Assembly: GCA_023548195.1 (NCBI GenBank)
Contig: JAJHZJ010000311.1
Coordinates: 4,301,919 to 4,365,918, forward strand
Length of the DNA: 64,000 nucleotides
From: Bettongia penicillata ogilbyi
Lineage: Eukaryota; Chordata; Mammalia; Diprotodontia; Potoroidae
Reading direction: 5' to 3'
A program made the translations under genes and the position numbers. The number at the start of each line of letters is the position of its first letter. Positions within the stretch are counted from its first letter, which is position 1. This document shows positions 1-11,156 of the stretch, one piece after another. The notes under the pieces were generated by a model. It saw only the letters and a program-made list of their open reading frames with translations. It did no database searches and had not been told where the DNA came from.

Positions 1-320
1 GGCAATCACGTGAGCCATGCCGGAGGGTCACATGACGCTGGACGCGGGGCGCCCACGTGAGGTGGGTTGTACTTGCTGGCCGCTTCCGGGTCCCAGCCGT
101 TATCACGTGGGTTCCTCGGCCGGGCGCGGATTGGCCGAGAAGGCGCGGGGCTGGTGCTCGTTCTCACCTTGCGTTCTTACCCCAACGACCCCATCGCGGG
201 CTGTGGCCCCCGAGCTTGGGGCGGGGAAGGGGAAGATAGGCCTTGGGGTTTTACCAATGGCTGCCAGGTCCTGGTGTGGCCCCCCGCCATTCCTTCAGGG
301 CATAGGCATCTGATTAAGCG
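1..320 (-). promoter_or_regulatory. CpG-rich promoter, probably of VPS11 (gene body lies left of the window)
   Basis: The first ~300 bases are GC- and CpG-rich and end abruptly in AT-rich DNA, as a CpG-island promoter does. Three CACGTG E-boxes lie at 7-12, 54-59 and 104-109. The first sits in the 8-bp palindrome TCACGTGA (6-13). A GTCACATGAC M-box-like site lies at 27-36. This dense set resembles CLEAR elements bound by TFEB/TFE3/MITF at lysosomal and endosomal genes. In other mammals VPS11 (HOPS/CORVET subunit) starts about 10 kb upstream of HYOU1 in the opposite direction, which fits this position. No VPS11 coding sequence is visible: the leftmost minus-strand ATG reads MAHVIA, not the known VPS11 start. 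The gene name is therefore synteny inference; the promoter itself is better supported. Confidence 0.55.
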
Positions 321-611
321 CCTGAAGTACGTGGATTGGCAGTTTTCAAAGGCGTTAACACTTTTGCCAATAATCACTTGAAAAAATGCTCAACTTCAGA
401 AGGGTTATCAGTTCGTACCTATCGAATTGTCATGAATAATTAAATGAAATAAAATTTTCTCACTCAAAAAATAATTAAATGCAAAACTATTATTTGAATT
501 TTCGAATACTAAATGTCGTGAAATTCATTAAATTGTCAAAAACAAATGCAATGAGATTCATGGGTTACATGTACACGCAGTTGATGGAGTTACTCGCTTG
601 TGAGTACAGAC
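321..611. other. AT-rich intergenic sequence
   Basis: AT-rich sequence with no recognisable gene, repeat or site. Confidence 0.5.
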
Positions 612-840
612 ACGGCAGCTAGTAGAGCGCCACCTGGTATGAGGAGGACCTGACTTCAAATACAGCCTCAGATACTAGTTGTGTGACCCTGGGCAAGTCA
701 CTTAACCCTCTTTGCCTCAGTTTCCTCATCTGTAAAATGAGCTGGAGAAGGAGATGTCCAAATGCTCCAGTATCTTTGCAAAAAAAAAAAAATTCCTAAT
801 GGGTTCAGGAAGAGTTGGACATGACTGAAATAGCAACAGA
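612..840 (+). repeat. Marsupial CORE-SINE, near full length
   Basis: The sequence contains the CORE-SINE body (tgtgaccctgggcaagtcac, then cctcagtttcctcatctgta) and the marsupial-specific 3' tail ending in gagttggacatgactgaa. An internal poly(A) run lies at 779-791. It matches other copies in this window at 3255-3480 and 42418-42645. Confidence 0.85.
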
Positions 841-3254
841 ATGTGACTAGGAATCTGACAAGAAGCAGTAAAAATAACAAAAATAATTCCACAGCTGGAA
901 ACATCTGTAGAAAAATGTTGAAATGTTGAATTATTGAAAGAAGAATGATCCAACCATTTTCATAGCAATAGTATATGTATAGGGAAGGGGAGACAGCAGA
1001 CTCAGTTGGTAGAACCCTGACCAGTTTGTTTCCCAGTCCAGAAGATGAAATCACAGAAGAAGCCAGTAGCTGAGTGAGGGGGTAGTAGTGTTTTTAAATA
1101 AAGGCACTCTACCTGGTTATACCTTTGTAAAATAGGAAGGAGTTCATCTTCCAGCTGGCCACTGGCTGGAGAAGCTTGGCTGAGCCTCTAGGAGCCTTTG
1201 AAAGATAGCTTGCCAGCTCTGTTAATAAACAGATGGTGCCAGAAGCACCTTCAAGGGGTCTGGCTCCCTTTGCACCTCTGGCAGTCCAGAGAAGCTGGCT
1301 ACGGAGGAAGAAAGGAGATGTAGAAGTTTTTGCCTTCTTGTGTCTCTGGGTGGGTGGGAGGGGAGCTGGAGTACTCTATGTTGTCCTTCAGCCTCGAAAT
1401 ATTGCAAGTCTTGAAGTTGGGTTAGGTAAGAGACACTCACCACAGCGCATCCTTAAGTTTGTGCTTATCTTACCACTTATGTGTGTAGTGGAGGGAGAAT
1501 GTGCCCTGGCTTTAAGGGGAGAAAAGTTCTGTTACTTCTGTTCTTGTGCTATCTTGGTAAATGCTTTTGCTTTGAGTTAATTATGTCTACTATTGCAGAA
1601 GTGTGAATCCCACAGGGTACCACTTACCAGAAAGTAAGTACCCCCTGAGGAACCCAACTTGTCAATGAAATTTGAGGGGTCTACATACTACATCTAATTG
1701 GAAAAAAATGGAGTAGGCATGCCAGTGAGACCAAAGAGTATGAGAAATACAAAGAATCTGGAAAGACCTTTATGAAACAACGCAAAGTTTTAGAAAGCAG
1801 AACTAAAGGTTCTAAAACTAAAAATGCTTTATTGCGCACACTAATTATAACCATGAGGAAAAGTGGATGAGATAAATGGACCAAAAATCTTGATGGAGAA
1901 AAAGAAGGAAATACCGAAAATTGTTGGGATATTTCATGCATTGAAATAAATTTAAATGTAAATAATGTTTAGTATTTTTGTATTGATATTCCGTATTTGT
2001 TTTTTTTTATTTTAAATGTGATTAATAAATAAACAGTGGGCAGAGATCCCAGTGATGTGAATATAGCAAATATCTCTCTTTTTTTTGTTTTTAATTTCTG
2101 TGAAGATCCCTAGGGTTCAGGAAATGATGGACTGAGAAAGATTTAGCAATTTCTGATGATTCCAGCACAGTAAAATAATTATTCTTTCCCCAGAATCAGA
2201 TCAATTAAAAATCCCTTTTATTTAATAAGAGCAAAAGTCATGCAGCAGAAAAACTCTTCTAGACTTTGCCTTCACTTACTGTTCCATCCTCTGACATTTT
2301 GACTGAAACTTCACTTGAGATAAAGCACCAGAAGCAGAACACGTTGCCTTGGTTCTAAACAATGAGGTGACTGGGGGACGCTAGTATAATCTGACACCAC
2401 TTCTGAGTGAGGAGTAAATACCCTGTCACAGGCCAGTGTCACCCAAAACCAACAAGGGCTGGATCTTTAGACTTCCTTTGGCTGCTGAGCTGTGGGAAAT
2501 TTCCTCCTCCCCATTTTTTTTTTTAAAACAATGAGCCTGATAAGAAAGGAATGAAAGTCTTTCCCCATTTTCCCTTGACACTCAAATGTTCATGGATTAG
2601 AGCTATTTCTCATCTACACAAAGTGTGGGGGACAGGGAATAGGTGTAGTGAAATGTGTGCAATTCTTTACACTTAATTCCACATAATTAAAACAATGTGA
2701 TTAAAAGTGTTTGAAGCCAGGAAAGCAATGGGAAGTGACCTGACAAATTAGAAGACCTGTGGGGTGTATGGGGGATTGTAGATTTAGAGAGCAGATTTCA
2801 CATTTTATTTCCTGGATCAAAGGTTCTTAACCTATGATCTGTGAACTTGTTTGTTTTTATAATATGACTTTTGTAATATAATTGGTTTTCTATGTAATAT
2901 TACATATTTTACTTTATGAACTTAAAAACATTATTCTGAGAAGGGGACTACAGGCTTCACTAGACTGTAAAGGGATCCATGACTCACAAAAGGGTAAAGA
3001 AACCTCTTGCTACACTAATTTGGAACTTTGATTGCAAGAGGTTAGTTAGGAAGCTACTTCTAAGTTAAATGAACCATATCTGACAGTAAACAACCTGGGG
3101 TTTTTTCAAGCTTGCAAATACCCCAATGGCACAAAGAGGAGGCTTCAGGATATTAGAAAGTGACTAATTGATCTGTTAGGTATGTGCCAGAAAGAACATG
3201 AGAGACCTAAGCTGGCAACTCAGGTAGATAACCTGGTGGTCAATTTAGATATAG
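841..3254. other. Intergenic, no gene seen
   Basis: No coding exon or promoter was recognised. The ORFs here are short, lack splice context and resemble no family I know. The stretch at 1700-1940 faintly resembles L1 3' sequence; the rest looks unique or too old to classify. Confidence 0.45.
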
Positions 3255-3485
3255 GGCAGGTTGGTGGCAAAGTGAATAGGGTGCTGGGTCCTGAGTCAGG
3301 AAGAGTCATCTTCCTGGGTTCAAAATCTGGCCTCCAACTCTCACCTAGTTTCCTAACCCTGGGCAAATTACTTAACCCTGTTTGCCTCAGTTTCCTCATC
3401 TGTAAAATAAGTTGGAAGAGGAAATGGCAAAGCCAAGAAAACTCCAAATGAAGTCAGGAAGAGTTGGACCCGACTGAATAACAAT
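3255..3485 (+). repeat. Marsupial CORE-SINE
   Basis: Same element as at 612-840. It has the 'gcaaattacttaaccctg' and 'cctcagtttcctcatctgta' core segments and the tail 'gaagagttggacccgactga'. Confidence 0.85.
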
Positions 3486-3609
3486 TTACATATCATATTC
3501 AGCAAATTAAACTCCCTTGTTGGATATTTAACACAGTGATACTCCATTTCCTGGTTGGAGGAAGGCAAGCACTGAACTACAAAAATACTTTAATCTCATT
3601 ATCACTGAG

Positions 3610-4494
3610 ACTTTTAAAAACGTTATTTATTTAGTATTTTATTTTTCCCCAATTACATGTTAAAGCAATTTTTAAAATTATTTTTTAAAATATTGAGTTC
3701 CAAATTCTCTCCTTTCCCCCCTCTCTACCCTTGTCTTTGTGAAGGAAAGCAATTCTACATAGGTTTCATGTATGTGTGTTTATAAATATATATATGTAGT
3801 CCTGCAAAACATATTTCCATATTAGTCATATTGTAAAAGAAAACATACACAAGAAAAGAAAAAAGAAAGAAAGTTTTAAAAAGCATGTTTCACTCTGTAT
3901 TTAGAAACCACCTGAGGTTGGATAGCATTTTTCATCATGAGTCCTTCAGTTGCCATAGATTGTTGTATTGCTGAGAAGAGCTAAGTCATCTCACAGTTTT
4001 GCTGTTATTGTGTGCAATGTCCTCCTGATTCTGTTCATTTCACTTTGCATCGGTTCATATAAGTCTTTCCAGGTTTTTCTGAGATCATCCTGTTCATCAT
4101 TTCTTATAGGACAGTAGTATTCATTCCTAAACATATACCATAGTTTGTTCAACCATCCCCAATTGTTGGGCATCCCCTCAATGTCCAATTCTTTGCTACC
4201 AAAAAAGAGCTGCTGTAAATATTTTTTGTACATAAAGGTCCTTTTCCTTTTTGTTTCTTATCTCTTTTGGGATACAGACCTAGCAGTAGTATTGCTAGGT
4301 CAAAGAGTATGCATGATTTTATAGCCCTTTGGGCATAGTTACAAATTGTTCTACAGAATGGTTGAACTCTACCAACAGCGCATTAATGTCTCATTTTTCC
4401 CACATTTCCTCCAACATTTGTCATTTTTCTTTGCTGTCCTTTTAGTCAATCCAATAGGTGTGAGGTAAAGCCCTAGAATTTTTTTAATTTGCAT
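3610..4494 (-). repeat. L1 3'-region fragment, antisense
   Basis: Antisense copy of a common marsupial L1 3' segment (landmarks: ctgattctgttcatttcact, aagtctttccaggtttttct, tcttttgggatacagac). The same text recurs at 20010-21200 and in part at 41540-41945. Any ORFs through it are remnants, not genes. Confidence 0.75.
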
Positions 4495-4615
4495 TTCTTC
4501 AATGCTGGCCCTGGAGTCAAGAGGACCTAAGTTCAAATCTGACCTCAGACACTTGCCACTTATTAGCTGTGTGACCTTAGGCAAGTCACCGATTGTCTCA
4601 CTTCCCTCTCAAAAA
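4495..4615 (+). repeat. SINE fragment with A-tail
   Basis: Starts with 'gctggccctggagtcaagag', carries the 'gctgtgtgacc' SINE core and ends in an A-run at 4611-4620. It lies at the end of the L1 fragment just to the left. Confidence 0.7.
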
Positions 4616-4659
4616 AAAAATTAGGATCACTGAGATTTGACATAGTACTCAAAACTATG

Positions 4660-4760
4660 GTTATGGAAGACTATCTGGCCTTAGAAACTAGCTATGTGAC
4701 CCTGGGCAAGCCATTTGACCTCTGCTTGCCTCAGTTTCCTTAACTGTTCCATAGTACCTA
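4660..4760 (+). repeat. MIR/CORE-SINE fragment
   Basis: Carries 'tgtgaccctgggcaagccat' followed by 'gcctcagtttcctta', the conserved SINE core. It is truncated at both ends. Confidence 0.65.
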
Positions 4761-5479
4761 CCTTGCAGGGTTGTTGTCAGGACCAAAAGAGATAACTGTA
4801 AAAAGCTCTTTGTGCTTATTTGTAAAAAGTGAATGCTTACTCCAATCCTCCCCTTCCTTGCTTCATGAATTCAAGAAATTTCAGTTGGCACAGAGGCCTG
4901 AGGTGAAAGTGTTGAAGGGACCTCAGCTCTCCAGAAGAGAACTGTCTTTGCCAACAGCAGAGTGGCTGATACATTTTGTATTGCATTAATGAAATTCTTA
5001 AAAAAAAAAAATAGAGGAAGCAACAAAGGGAACTGGCTATTCTAGGTCTGATTTTGACCAAGAAAAGGGAACTGTTTCTTGAAGTAGAAATGATAGGATA
5101 GAATTAGTGATAAAGAAAGGTAGGAAAATTGGGTGCAGTCTGAAAACTTACCCTATATTTTGGGACAGCATGCTTCAAGGGCACAGAGAAAGAATAGGAA
5201 GAATCCCATGGCCTAAAATTCCATAAGGAAAGCTGATCCAAGAGAGGTGGGGATCCCTCCAGAATGAATTTCTAAAGACAAAATATTTATTCCAGTGAGG
5301 AAAACTGAAGAGACTATTGTGGCTAAACAGAGATCCTTATCCACGAGCTCAGGTTTAGAAGACATGCACGTAGGTTGAAAGCAAGGGCAGGTGACTGAAG
5401 AAAGACCTAAAAGCGTCGTGATTCCTGTAAGAACAGAAATAGGATGAATAAAGTTCAGAATCATCTTACGGTATTGATT
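4761..5479. other. Intergenic, no gene seen
   Basis: No recognisable gene, repeat or regulatory element. The open frames of 70-85 codons are not backed by splice sites or homology. Confidence 0.4.
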
Positions 5480-5685
5480 TTATTGTCATTGTTTAGTAAG
5501 TCACATCCAATTCTTTGTGACTCCATCTGGAATTTTCTTTGGCAAAGATACTGATGTGGTCTGCCATTTCCTTCTCTAGCTCATTTTACAGATGAGGAAA
5601 CTGAGGCAAATGGGGTTGAGTTGTTCAGGGTCACGCAGCTAATAAGTGTCTGAGGCTGGATTCAAACTCATGAAGTTTTACAAGC
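5480..5685 (-). repeat. Marsupial CORE-SINE, antisense
   Basis: Reads as the reverse complement of the SINE at 612-840, with 'cattttacagatgaggaaac' and 'gcagctaataagtgtctgag' landmarks and the 3' tail ('tcacatccaattctttgtga') on its left side. Confidence 0.8.
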
Positions 5686-5699
5686 CCAATATAGCTGCC

Positions 5700-5950
5700 C
5701 CTAGAAATTTTACAGGTTCAGATTTTAAAGCTGGCAGCGACCTTGGAGATCCTCTCCAGTTAACTAAGCTTTGAGATGAAGAAACTAAGATTTCATCCCC
5801 TGGGGAGTCACTGACCAAATTGTGGTATATGAATATAATATCACTTTTAAAATGAGAAAAAAAAATAAGGAAGTGAAATGACTGCCCTTCATCACATATT
5901 TATCAAGTATCAGAGCCAGAATTTGAATTTTGGTCTTCAATCCCCAAATC
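5700..5950 (-). repeat. Old MIR-like fragment
   Basis: Contains 'gagatgaagaaactaaga', 'atttatcaagtatcagagcc' and the 'gaatttgaattttggtcttc' wording of MIR-type SINEs read antisense. Strongly diverged, so boundaries are approximate. Confidence 0.45.
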
Positions 5951-6180
5951 TAGTGCCTTTGTTTTTATATAAGGGGATTTTGAGGGGTTGGAAATATTTA
6001 CATCTTTTTTTAAATTAAGTAAATATTTAAAAACATTGGGACTTTGACTTCCCCAGTGACTGTTTTAACAAAGAATCATTGTGTATCTCATTTTTTACTC
6101 CCAGTCCACTGCCTCATACCACAGTTAAGACTGCCCACTTTGTGAATCAGAGTTCTGGTATCTTTCAATCTTGTTTTCTT

Positions 6181-6335
6181 TTAAATTATTGGGGAGATTA
6201 TAAAAATTATTTTCTCGGTTCTGATTACCCACTGTGGCAGTTCATATAAGTCTTCCCATGTCTCTGAATTCTTCATATTTGTCATTTCTTTTAGCATGAT
6301 GACATTCCCATTACATTTCCATACTATATACATAT
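6181..6335 (-). repeat. L1 3'-segment, left arm of an inverted pair
   Basis: Antisense copy of the same L1 segment found in sense orientation at 6340-6500. The two arms are separated by a short (TA)n run around 6331-6347. Confidence 0.6.
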
Positions 6336-6339
6336 ATAT

Positions 6340-6560
6340 ATATATATGAATGTAATGGAATATTATTGCTCCATAAGAAATGATGACATATTCAGAAGAA
6401 ACAGGCAAGACCTTTATGATCTGATGCAGAACCAGGGGAAGAGTTTAAACAATGACAACATTATAGAGAAAAACAACTTTGAAAGACTTTGGAACTCTGA
6501 TTAATGAAATCATAAATCTTTAGTTCAGAGGACTAAATAAAGATGACTAATCCCATCAAT
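6340..6560 (+). repeat. L1 3'-segment, right arm of an inverted pair
   Basis: Sense copy of the marsupial L1 segment (aatggaatattattgctcca, then gatctgatgcagaaccag). It faces the antisense copy at 6181-6335. Confidence 0.65.
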
Positions 6561-7129
6561 CTTCTGCCAGAAAGAGGATGGGATTTAAAATCCAGAATGA
6601 GACTAGCATATTTGGACATGAACAACGTGAGAATTTGTTCTACTAGAATATGCCTAATTATTGTGAGGGTTTAATTTTTTTTCTTGTTTTAAATTTTCAA
6701 AAATTGTTGGTTTTTGTAAAGTTGTCTAAAGGGGGTGGAGGGAGAGATAATAAATGCTTGTATGATTAAATAGAAGTAAAAAGAGGGAATAAGACAATAA
6801 ATGACTTTAGAGCACTGAAATAACCCATTCACTGTTCAACTACTCCTCAATCTGTGGGCCCTCACTTTCTTTTCATTTCTTACCCACATTTGTTCTCATC
6901 AACTCCATGAATCTGTCCAGTAGGTAGGGGAGGTATATTAAGAGCTAAATATAAATAGCTAAAATTTTCAGATAAAGAAATGGAGGTCAGAGAAATTCTT
7001 ACTTATCCCACATCAACTAGCTGATCATATTAAGAGTCAGAACACCGGTATTGAATCTGTTACAGTCTTGGAGTTGTGTTTTGATAGATTCTCAACAGAT
7101 CCCTGGGGAAGTGCCATTGGCAAGTCTTA
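6561..7129. other. Intergenic, no gene seen
   Basis: AT-rich sequence, possibly a degraded L1 tail at the left. No gene or site recognised. Confidence 0.4.
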
Positions 7130-7240
7130 TTATAGAGATATATGTATAGATAGAAATATATGTGTATATATATGTATATACACATGTACAAGTACATTTT
7201 ATCTATATGTATACACAACGTATATAAAGAATATATATAA

Positions 7241-7284
<44 letters not shown>

Positions 7285-7285
7285 T
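7130..7285. repeat. (TA)n-rich microsatellite
   Basis: Imperfect TATA/TGTATA repeat that becomes a pure TA run of about 40 bases at 7240-7281. The 80-codon ORF across it, with an Ile-Tyr repeat, is an artefact of the repeat. Confidence 0.9.
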
Positions 7286-7689
7286 TAGTTTTCAACATTC
7301 ACTTTTATAAGATTATGAGTTTTAAATTTTCTCCCCTCCTTCCCTTCCCTCCACCCCAAGACGGCCTGTAAATGTATATATTTTTGTAACCGTAATGGAA
7401 AATGTGAGGAGCTATTGTAGAAATGGTCCACCCAAAAAGTTGACCCTTGGATCTCTATTGGGAATCCTTAGTCCAAAACATCAAAGTTCTTTGGAAGTTA
7501 AATAAGACTCCCTCTTCCTATACTCTGTAATTAGGTCTGGTGCGTGTGGGTGTACACTAGCACTTCCCAGGATGACTATCGTGGGTTTGCTTTCGGTATT
7601 ATTACCAGCCTCAAAGTTGAAAAGATAAACAAAAAGAAAGGTGTGTGTATAGATGTGTGTATATGTATATTTGGATATATACAATACAA

Positions 7690-9169
7690 AAAACATTTTC
7701 AAAGCAGAATCATCAAGCTTGTTCAAAATCACTTAAAGGAGGAGAGAATGTTTTAGGACTGGAATTAAAAACTTTGGTCTCCTTTTATAGTTACAGGTGT
7801 AGCCAGCCACTCAGAAGCAGCAACACAAGTAGCTTCAGGCAACTGTCCCTTCTCCTCCCCCAAATTGCTACCTCTACTTGGAGAAACCTGAATTCACTGC
7901 AGCAGAGCAGGAATACTCTTTGCTGGTTACAGATGGAAAATTTTCTAATGAGCATTTTTCTCCTCCAGCTTTCAGATTTTCCATTTCAATGGGTAGAGAT
8001 CACTGAGGTGACCGGGGCGACTTCAAAGACTTATCTTCTCTCAAGAACTTTCCTTTTCCGGTGAGACACTGGGGGAGAGAGAACCACATACTTTCTTCCT
8101 TAAAAGCATTATGGTTATTCTAAGTCTGGTATGTTGTGAAAGGAAACCAAGGCTTCAGAGGCTGAGATGAAACAGGGGAAAGGAACAGCTCGCTGGTTAA
8201 TGCTTCATAACCAATAATTAAAAATTGCTTATTTCCCTACTTTTTTTTCCTCAGCTCTAAAATCCTGGCCTATGAAAAGGAAAACAAGCTCCTTGAGATT
8301 AGCAATTAGTTCTTTCCTAGGCTTGTATTCCCAGCATGTTGCCCAGTGCCTGGCATAGGGAGGTGCTTGTAGATAGACAGTTTGCAAAGAACCACTCTTG
8401 TTCTTAATTTGGTATGTCTGCACACCTTTGCCCTTCATTTCTCTTGGCTAGAACTTTAGGTTCTTTCCTCGGGTCAAGCAGTCCTTTGAATAGGTCTTTT
8501 TTTTTTTTGATACTTGCTTCTCATGGTGTTGACTTCAGGATTGGTGTATGATAATACTTGACACCCCCAAGTTATAAAATCCATCCTTTGTGGAGTTTGT
8601 CCCTTTTCCTTGTTCCTTTCTCCTTACTCTGTTCAACATTCACCCCCACTAAGAAGCTTTTCTCAATCCTACCAAGCTCAAGTTTCTTAACTAACAGGTT
8701 CCCCTCATATTTAGGTATGAAATTTTCATGATAACTTAGTAATGTGCCCTTTTTACATGCTACACTTATTTACATGATTCTTTTCCTTTCTCATCTATGT
8801 CTTGGCTTCTGTTTTCCTAAACCAATGAACTTCCACCAGGTAGGGACTGTATCCTTCGTGCTGATTCCCTTCATGGTATGCTGGATATGGTAGGCCCTGC
8901 ATGGTGTTGGCCGATAATTCAGAACAGGAAGTAATGGGCAGCACCGCCTAGATGTAACAATCAAAACTTTCCATTATACTGTACTGGAACCTCTTCTTGT
9001 GAAACTGGCCATTCTCCTTCAGGGTCAGAGAACAAAGCAGCTGTCCTTCTGGCACACCTAGACCAGCCACATCTCTTCGGGGAATAGACTCTCAAAGCCA
9101 GGAGAGGCTCTTTTCATTGCAGCAGCTACTTCACTCCCACCAAAACATACTGCAAGATATAATGGTTTT
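7690..9169. other. Intergenic; one L2 fragment, no gene seen
   Basis: No coding exon recognised. An L2 3' end in antisense lies at about 8265-8370 ('aagctccttgagattagc' and 'ttgcccagtgcctggcatag'). The 139-codon ORF at 7645-8064 has no recognisable domain and begins inside a microsatellite. Confidence 0.45.
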
Positions 9170-9430
9170 TGTTGTATTGGTCAAGTATTTATTGATTAGG
9201 TATCCAGAAGTATGCTAGGTGTTGTGAGTGGTAGACTACCGTAGACACTTCTTGTGGAATGAGCACTAAGAGTTAGGAGACCTGGGTTTCTTATCCTGGC
9301 TGTGCTACCGACCAGTTATGCTCAGAGAAGTCACTTAAATTTTCCAGGACTCAGTTTCCTACTCTGTAAAAAGGAGAGGTTAGACAGTGATCTACAAGGC
9401 CCTTTCTACCCTGAAATTCTGTGATTAAGC
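9170..9430 (+). repeat. L2-like end followed by a MIR-type SINE
   Basis: 'gtatttattgattaggtatc' at 9183 onwards is an L2-type end. From about 9255 a MIR-type SINE follows, with 'gagacctgggtttcttatcc' and 'ctcagtttcctactctgtaa'. Confidence 0.55.
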
Positions 9431-9624
9431 ATCTATCAAGTAGGTGTAGAGGCGTTTGCTATTGCTCCTGCCTTGGAATAAGGCGGGTGTAGAAACAGAT
9501 GACATGACTGAATTAGAAGATGATAAGGAGAGTCTATTAAATCGTAGGCATAATAATATTTCAGAGAAGAGAAATGAGTGTGGATTGCAGTAGTCAGAGA
9601 AGCTTCCCTTTTGATGGTTAGCAT

Positions 9625-9800
9625 TTAAGCAGTTAGAGCTAGACCTGGCCTGAAGTCAGGAGGACCAGACACTTAACAGCTGTGTGACCCTGGGCAAGTC
9701 ACTTACCCCCATTTGCCTCAGTTTCCTCCCCTGTAAAATGGGGATGGTTATCGCTCCTACCTCCCCAGAGCGGATCATTGTAAATCGGTTAAGCACAGCG
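9625..9800 (+). repeat. CORE-SINE just upstream of the HYOU1 CpG island
   Basis: Carries 'gctgtgtgaccctgggcaag', 'tgcctcagtttcctcccctg' and 'gtaaaatggggatggttatc'. It ends at the edge of the CpG island, so the SINE borders the HYOU1 promoter. Confidence 0.75.
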
Positions 9801-10238
9801 CCCCTAAAGCGGCGATCACTACTTAAACGCTGGCTCGGGGCAGAATCTGGGAGGTGAGGCCCGGCAGAGCCCGGCAGAGCCCAGACATGGCAGAGCCCGG
9901 ACACGGCCGAGCCGAGCTGGGCTGGCACACCCTTGGGCACCGACTGCGTGCCAAAGTTTGACTGCAAAAGTTCCGGTGCGCCCTCGGAAAAATGCATCTT
10001 TCTAATGTGCGTCGGGGGAGAGCAGGCCAGCGCATCGGTCCCAAACCCAGCCAGCCTGGAGCGGAGGGCCTTCTCACGGGAAGAACCCGGGGCAATTCGA
10101 GGTTTCGGGTTAGCAAGGCGCTCCAGCCACCTGCAGGCTCCTCAGCACAAGGTGGGAGCCAAGGGGGTGGGGGAGGATGGGAAGGGGAGGGAAAGGGGTG
10201 GAGACTAGGGGAGGGAGGAGCGGCCTTCCATCCCGTGA

Positions 10239-10249
10239 TGTGGACCAAT
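10239..10249 (-). promoter_or_regulatory. ERSE-II-like site, one mismatch (distal)
   Basis: TGTGG-A-CCAAT differs by one base from CGTGG-N-CCAAT, the reverse form of ERSE-II (ATTGG-N-CCACG). ERSE-II binds NF-Y together with ATF6/XBP1 at unfolded-protein-response genes. Distance to the likely start site is about 220 bases. Confidence 0.5.
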
Positions 10250-10354
10250 GGGAAGGAGGCTCCGGCGGTTTCCCAAGGCGGAGGGCCTCCCCCACCCCTC
10301 CCCCCCGTCTTCACGGCAGGGGTTGGAGGAGAGGCGCAGGGGGCGGGCCTTCGA

Positions 10355-10365
10355 CGTGGCCCAAT
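10355..10365 (-). promoter_or_regulatory. ERSE-II, exact match
   Basis: CGTGG-C-CCAAT is an exact reverse-strand ERSE-II (ATTGG-N-CCACG). HYOU1 is a known target of the unfolded protein response, so a functional ATF6/XBP1 plus NF-Y site is expected here. It lies about 100 bases upstream of the likely first exon. Confidence 0.75.
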
Positions 10366-10432
10366 GGGAGGTCGCGCCGGGCGGTGAGGGGGTGGGGCTG
10401 GGCGCGCGGCGCAGGTCCGGGTGCCGGAGGCT

Positions 10433-10451
10433 CCAATGAGCGCGCGCCGCG
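10433..10451 (+). promoter_or_regulatory. ERSE-like site, one mismatch (proximal)
   Basis: CCAAT (10433-10437), nine bases, then CCGCG (10447-10451). Classical ERSE is CCAAT-N9-CCACG, so the spacing is exact and one base differs. It is the element nearest the first exon. Confidence 0.55.
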
Positions 10452-10454
10452 TCC

Positions 10455-10701
10455 GGGCCCGGTTGGTGCGCGAGACGCCGGGGAGAGGTTGGTGGATCGT
10501 GTAACAGTTTGCAAGCCCGAGGTGGGGAGTTGCGGCGGGTTCGGCGGCTCGGCTTGCTCGTTTTTTGTCTGCGGCGCTCGCTGCCCCCGCGCCGGGGCCG
10601 GCCGAGCGAGCCCGGGAGTTCGCGCGGCGGGTGGGCGGAGAAGCCGGTACGGGGGCGTAGCGAGGCCGGCCCGGTGCGGCAGCGTGCGAGCGCGGCCCGC
10701 G
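10455..10701 (+). other. HYOU1: HYOU1 untranslated exon 1
   Basis: A non-coding first exon is inferred. A consensus donor (CGCG|GTGAGT) lies at 10702, inside the CpG island, and the next exon begins at 11141 after a clear CCACCAG acceptor, 16 bases before the start codon. The transcription start is not visible and is placed only roughly downstream of the ERSE cluster. Confidence 0.6.
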
Positions 10702-11156
10702 GTGAGTGCCGGGCCCCGCGTGTAGCCGCGAAGCCGCTGGCGCCGGGACCGGCTCCGGGGCCCCGGGGTCCGCTCTCCCCGGAGGGGAGCGAGCCCCTGC
10801 TGGGCGCCGGGCAGCCCCCCACCCCCCAGAATCGCTCCCAGCCCCACCCTGCCCCCCTCCCCCTGGGCTGCCGCCTGTTTGACAGCCCCTCGGGTGGGTT
10901 TAAGAACCCCGACTTCCCCGCCGCCTTTTTGATCGGTCACTCGCTGGAATCGAGGGTTGGGGGCTCCTGAACTCCGACTGTAGGGCCTTTTGGGGGAGTC
11001 CTCAGACTTGGGAGGGAGGGGGGCCCGACCTGGTGAGGGAGGACAGGTGAGGCTCTGACAGCTCTCCATCACCCCCCATACACGCATACCCACACTTACC
11101 CACCTTGGAATTTCAGATTTTCACTTTCCCTTCCCACCAGGCGCTCAGTGGCTACC

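Larger units (their letters stand above)
9800..10960. other. CpG island covering the HYOU1 5' end
   Basis: Very GC- and CpG-rich, including the untranslated first exon and start of intron 1. Several overlapping ORFs of 150-260 codons exist here in both strands, but they reflect stop-poor GC-rich sequence and show no recognisable protein. Confidence 0.85.

Noticed and set aside
1..120. VPS11 exon 1 in the window
   Set aside because: The minus-strand ATG near position 19 reads MAHVIA, not the known VPS11 N-terminus. Only a promoter is supported.
1233..1580. 115-codon ORF at 1233-1580 and other 60-140-codon ORFs in 0.8-9.2 kb
   Set aside because: They are isolated and show no domain, splice structure or homology that I recognise; expected by chance or from repeats.
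9823..11093. Several long ORFs in the HYOU1 CpG island, both strands
   Set aside because: GC-rich sequence has few stops. The predicted proteins are Pro/Arg/Gly-rich and resemble no family, and the real HYOU1 first coding exon starts at 11157.
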